Shown in pieces: positions 6,530 through 8,309 of a stretch of 8,309 bases of DNA (position 1 is its first letter; each line of letters begins with the position of its first letter). The notes beneath the pieces are model-generated. The model did not search any database. It saw only the letters and a list, made by a program, of their open reading frames with translations, and was not told where the DNA came from. A program made the position numbers and the translations under genes. Origin of the DNA: Thiohalobacter sp. (GTDB lineage Bacteria > Pseudomonadota > Gammaproteobacteria > DSM-19610); contig JALVCM010000404.1 in assembly GCA_027010005.1 (NCBI GenBank), forward strand, positions 1 through 8,309, in the 5' to 3' direction.

Positions 6530-6940
6530 ATGTGTGTTGGTGTGGGTTACAGCGACCGGGGAGCGTCCTGCCAGGTGTACTTCAGCAACCCGAAAGCCAC
6601 CTTGCCGGTCAGGACCCGGAACGGCGGGCACACGCTTTTGCCCTGGGGCCGGCGAAAGGCCCAGCAGGGAAGCTTGCCGTTTGGTGGTTGCGCACGACTG
6701 GACAGCATTTACGCCGGGCGTTGGGATAAATGGTTTCCTGTCCCCGTAAAACTTTGCGTGCAGCGTTTCATGGAGCAGGACATGGAAGGGTGCACACGCT
6801 GGTTTGAGTTGCCAAAGGGCAAGTGGATACAGGGACTGGTTGCGCATGAACGCCACGAACAACGGGTTTACGTGGTAGTGGTGGAGCCACAACTTTCGGA
6901 CGCCCTGTATGAACGCTGGCCGAGGATCTTCTGCAGCTGA
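6530..6940 (+). CDS. Putative miniature, diverged SRAP (YedK/HMCES-like) protein coupled to the polymerase
   Basis: The protein has 136 residues, against about 220 for typical SRAP proteins. The start is two bases after the polymerase stop, so translation is probably coupled; a weak GGA lies at 6514-6516. By eye, the SRAP landmarks appear in order: Met-Cys at the N-terminus (C2 is the nucleophile that links to abasic sites once Met is removed); LLPWGRR (36-42) for the SRAP RWGLIP; CARLDSI (54-60) for NARAETV; RWFELPKG (90-97) for GFYEWK, with E93 at the catalytic Glu; and VEPQLSDALYERWPRI (118-133) for the TEAN...IHDRMPVI block. Two active-site positions differ: Asn of NAR is Cys54 and His of IHDRMP is Tyr127. 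No signal peptide or membrane span is present. SRAP proteins are known to neighbour translesion polymerases and SOS genes, and the LexA box upstream agrees. The assignment rests on motif order and context, not on a search. A short unrelated accessory factor of the polymerase is the main alternative. Confidence 0.6.
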   Translation: MCVGVGYSDRGASCQVYFSNPKATLPVRTRNGGHTLLPWGRRKAQQGSLPFGGCARLDSIYAGRWDKWFPVPVKLCVQRFMEQDMEGCTRWFELPKGKWIQGLVAHERHEQRVYVVVVEPQLSDALYERWPRIFCS

Positions 6941-6967
6941 CAGCAGTCGCTTATGGATGTGTAGAAA

Positions 6968-6998
6968 AATACCGCCAGCGTTCCTGGCAGGCGGTATT
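6968..6998 (-). terminator. Rho-independent terminator between convergent operons
   Basis: AATACCGCC (6968-6976) pairs perfectly with GGCGGTATT (6990-6998) over nine base pairs around a 13-base loop. Read on the minus strand the stem ends in a run of five T (GGTATTTTTC), so it is a good terminator for the porin/PstS-like operon. Read on the plus strand it lacks a clear T-run and would be weaker for the SOS operon, although it may serve both. Confidence 0.8.
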
Positions 6999-7019
6999 CA
7001 GGCTTGTTAAATATCAGGC

Positions 7020-7442
7020 TCAGGGAATACGCAACAGCACCTTGACGCGGTCATCGACTGAATCTCCGTCGATATAACCAATGCTCCCCGGGTGGGTAAT
7101 AACGTATTCGATAACGCCCTCGTCATTATCGACAGTGTGAGGCGGATGTCCCTTGCCGGAGAACATACGCCGTGACCAGTACCCGGCCAGTTCGGTTTCC
7201 GACTTGCCCAGTATGCGGGTGGAGAATATCTTGCGCTGTTCCGAGCCATTGCGCTGGTCGAGTGGTTTCAACGGGACGCCACCAGGGAAACGATCGGCCC
7301 TGTTCAGGTACAGCCGTTCCAGCTGTTCGGCATTGATACTGTCGATATTAACGGACGGGGCAACGATGACAGCCAGTTCGGCCCAGGCGTTAAACGCCAG
7401 CAGCATGGCTGACAGGGGTAACAGTTTGAAGAAGCTTTTCAT
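7020..7442 (-). CDS. Small PstS-like periplasmic phosphate-binding-family protein
   Basis: The protein has 140 residues. MKSFFKLLPLSAMLLAFNAWA is a Sec signal peptide, with cleavage expected after A21, so the protein should be periplasmic. The mature part resembles short proteins annotated as phosphate ABC transporter substrate-binding. Recognisable segments are the early strand LAVIVAP (23-29), INAEQLERLYLNRADRFPGG (36-55), ELAGYWSRRMFSGKGHPP (84-101) and the characteristic VITHPGSIGYIDG (114-126). At about 120 mature residues it is roughly half a two-lobed PstS. It probably cannot close around a ligand in the usual way, so a sensing or partner-binding role is possible. Its stop precedes a terminator hairpin. 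The start is 11 bases after the porin stop, with TAAGGGT (7450-7456) as ribosome binding site overlapping that stop, so it is the second gene of a coupled operon. No ABC permease or ATPase gene is in view. Confidence 0.85.
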   Translation of the reverse strand: MKSFFKLLPLSAMLLAFNAWAELAVIVAPSVNIDSINAEQLERLYLNRADRFPGGVPLKPLDQRNGSEQRKIFSTRILGKSETELAGYWSRRMFSGKGHPPHTVDNDEGVIEYVITHPGSIGYIDGDSVDDRVKVLLRIP

Positions 7443-7453
7443 GAATGTGACCC

Positions 7454-8309
7454 TTAGAAAATTGCGTCAACAGCAAGGCTGTAGATGGTGATGTCATCGA
7501 CCGGGCTGATGAGCAGCCCGCGCGTACCATCCTCCGGTTCGATACGTTGCACTTCAAGCTTGAGTGCAGCACCGGTGCCCAGTTCAAAGCGCAGTCCGCC
7601 CGTAACGGATTCCTGTTCCAGTGCAATGCCGGGGTCGCTGCTGCTGTTGTTGTCCTCCAGTTTTGCATAAGTGATATGCGGGAGGAAACGACCGATCCGG
7701 TAGCCCAGCGTGGCGTACCAGCCCTTCTGGCTGGGGAAGAAGGCATTGGCCGCACCATCGATCTCACGTTCGAAATATTCGCTGTAGGCGATAATGTTAT
7801 GCCAGTCGAGGTTGCCGCCAACACTCCAGAACGTGACGTCTTCCTTGGTGTTGATACCAAAATCACTGGCACTGACAGCGGTCTGCAGGTAGCCACCGCG
7901 CAGGGTGCCGGCCGGGCCGGTGAGGGCGATATTGATACCGGCCATGTTTTTGGCATCAAAATTGGCATAGGTGACGGTGCCGGCGGGCAGGCCCAGTGCC
8001 GGCAGCGCTTCCTGTGGCACCAGTGCGTCCTCGTCGCTGGCGGTACCGAAGTAGGGCTGCGCCAGCAGGTCGCTGCGGCCGAGACGGACACGCAACAGCA
8101 GGTCTGCGCCGGTGATGGCGGTGATCGGATTACTGCCGTAGACCTCGGCCGGTGGGCGGATCCAGGGATAGGCATAGCCAACCTCGATATATTCCGAAAT
8201 CAGGAAGGTCGGGAACTTGATTTTACCGCCACGGATATCGGCATTTTCTCCCAGTGCATAGCTGACGTAGCCCCAGTCAAAGGTTGCATCGAAAGACTGC
8301 CCCTGGTCG
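7454..8309 (-). CDS. Outer-membrane beta-barrel (porin-like) protein, N-terminus beyond the right edge
   Basis: The last 284 residues are present; the frame is open to the right edge, and no start within the window is credible. Earlier residues include SFDATFDWGYVSYALGENAD, IRGGKIKFPTFLISEYIEVG and AYPWIRPPAEVYGSNPITA, a pattern of uncharacterised proteobacterial porins in which an RxGxxxxP strand is followed by a YPWxRPP turn. Downstream, alternating strands and loops continue (GWYATLGYRIGRFLPHITYAKL; TGGLRFELGTGAALKLEVQR). The chain ends ITIYSLAVDAIF, with the C-terminal Phe and alternating hydrophobics recognised by the BAM assembly machinery. It should form a pore in the outer membrane. 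Pairing with a downstream periplasmic PstS-like gene in one operon suggests transport or sensing of a small anion; the ligand is not evident. The signal peptide and first strands lie outside the window. Confidence 0.85.
   Translation of the reverse strand, partial: DQGQSFDATFDWGYVSYALGENADIRGGKIKFPTFLISEYIEVGYAYPWIRPPAEVYGSNPITAITGADLLLRVRLGRSDLLAQPYFGTASDEDALVPQEALPALGLPAGTVTYANFDAKNMAGINIALTGPAGTLRGGYLQTAVSASDFGINTKEDVTFWSVGGNLDWHNIIAYSEYFEREIDGAANAFFPSQKGWYATLGYRIGRFLPHITYAKLEDNNSSSDPGIALEQESVTGGLRFELGTGAALKLEVQRIEPEDGTRGLLISPVDDITIYSLAVDAIF

Noticed and set aside
7390..8181. Alternative minus-strand frame of 263 codons across the porin
   Set aside because: It is out of frame with the beta-barrel, whose strands and C-terminal Phe signature are convincing.

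Overview
The window looks like chromosome from a free-living, moderately GC-rich gammaproteobacterium. The basis is the codon use, an enterobacterial-type LexA operator, an ExeA/GspA-like ATPase and an outer-membrane porin. The genus cannot be read from the sequence. No rRNA, tRNA, insertion sequence, CRISPR array or phage gene was seen.

Layout from left to right. Positions 1-1732 hold a minus-strand operon of a conserved uncharacterised gene (Sfum_1244-like) and a 2-oxoglutarate/Fe(II) oxygenase, and possibly the first codons of a third gene running off the left edge. A short divergent intergenic region (1733-1821) separates it from a plus-strand run: an uncharacterised helical protein of 198 residues (1822-2418), a membrane-anchored ExeA-type AAA+ ATPase with a TolA-like periplasmic arm built from an 81-bp tandem repeat (2542-4494), and a class II aldolase/adducin-family protein (4523-5080) whose start codon directly abuts a perfect hairpin containing a -10-like element.

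Positions 5081-5300 hold a MITE-like dispersed repeat and then a near-perfect SOS (LexA) box. These precede a two-gene plus-strand operon: a Y-family translesion DNA polymerase with a beta-clamp motif (5301-6527) and, two bases later, a 136-residue protein (6530-6940). I read that protein as a strongly diverged, miniature SRAP (YedK/HMCES-like) protein, and it is the most interesting item here. The likely logic is that DNA damage inactivates LexA, and the cell then makes a lesion-bypass polymerase together with a partner that may handle abasic sites.

The right end carries a minus-strand operon, convergent with the SOS operon and separated from it by a terminator hairpin: an outer-membrane beta-barrel (cut by the right edge) followed by a half-size PstS-like periplasmic protein. 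This arrangement suggests uptake or sensing of an anion such as phosphate at the envelope, but the ligand cannot be determined from sequence.
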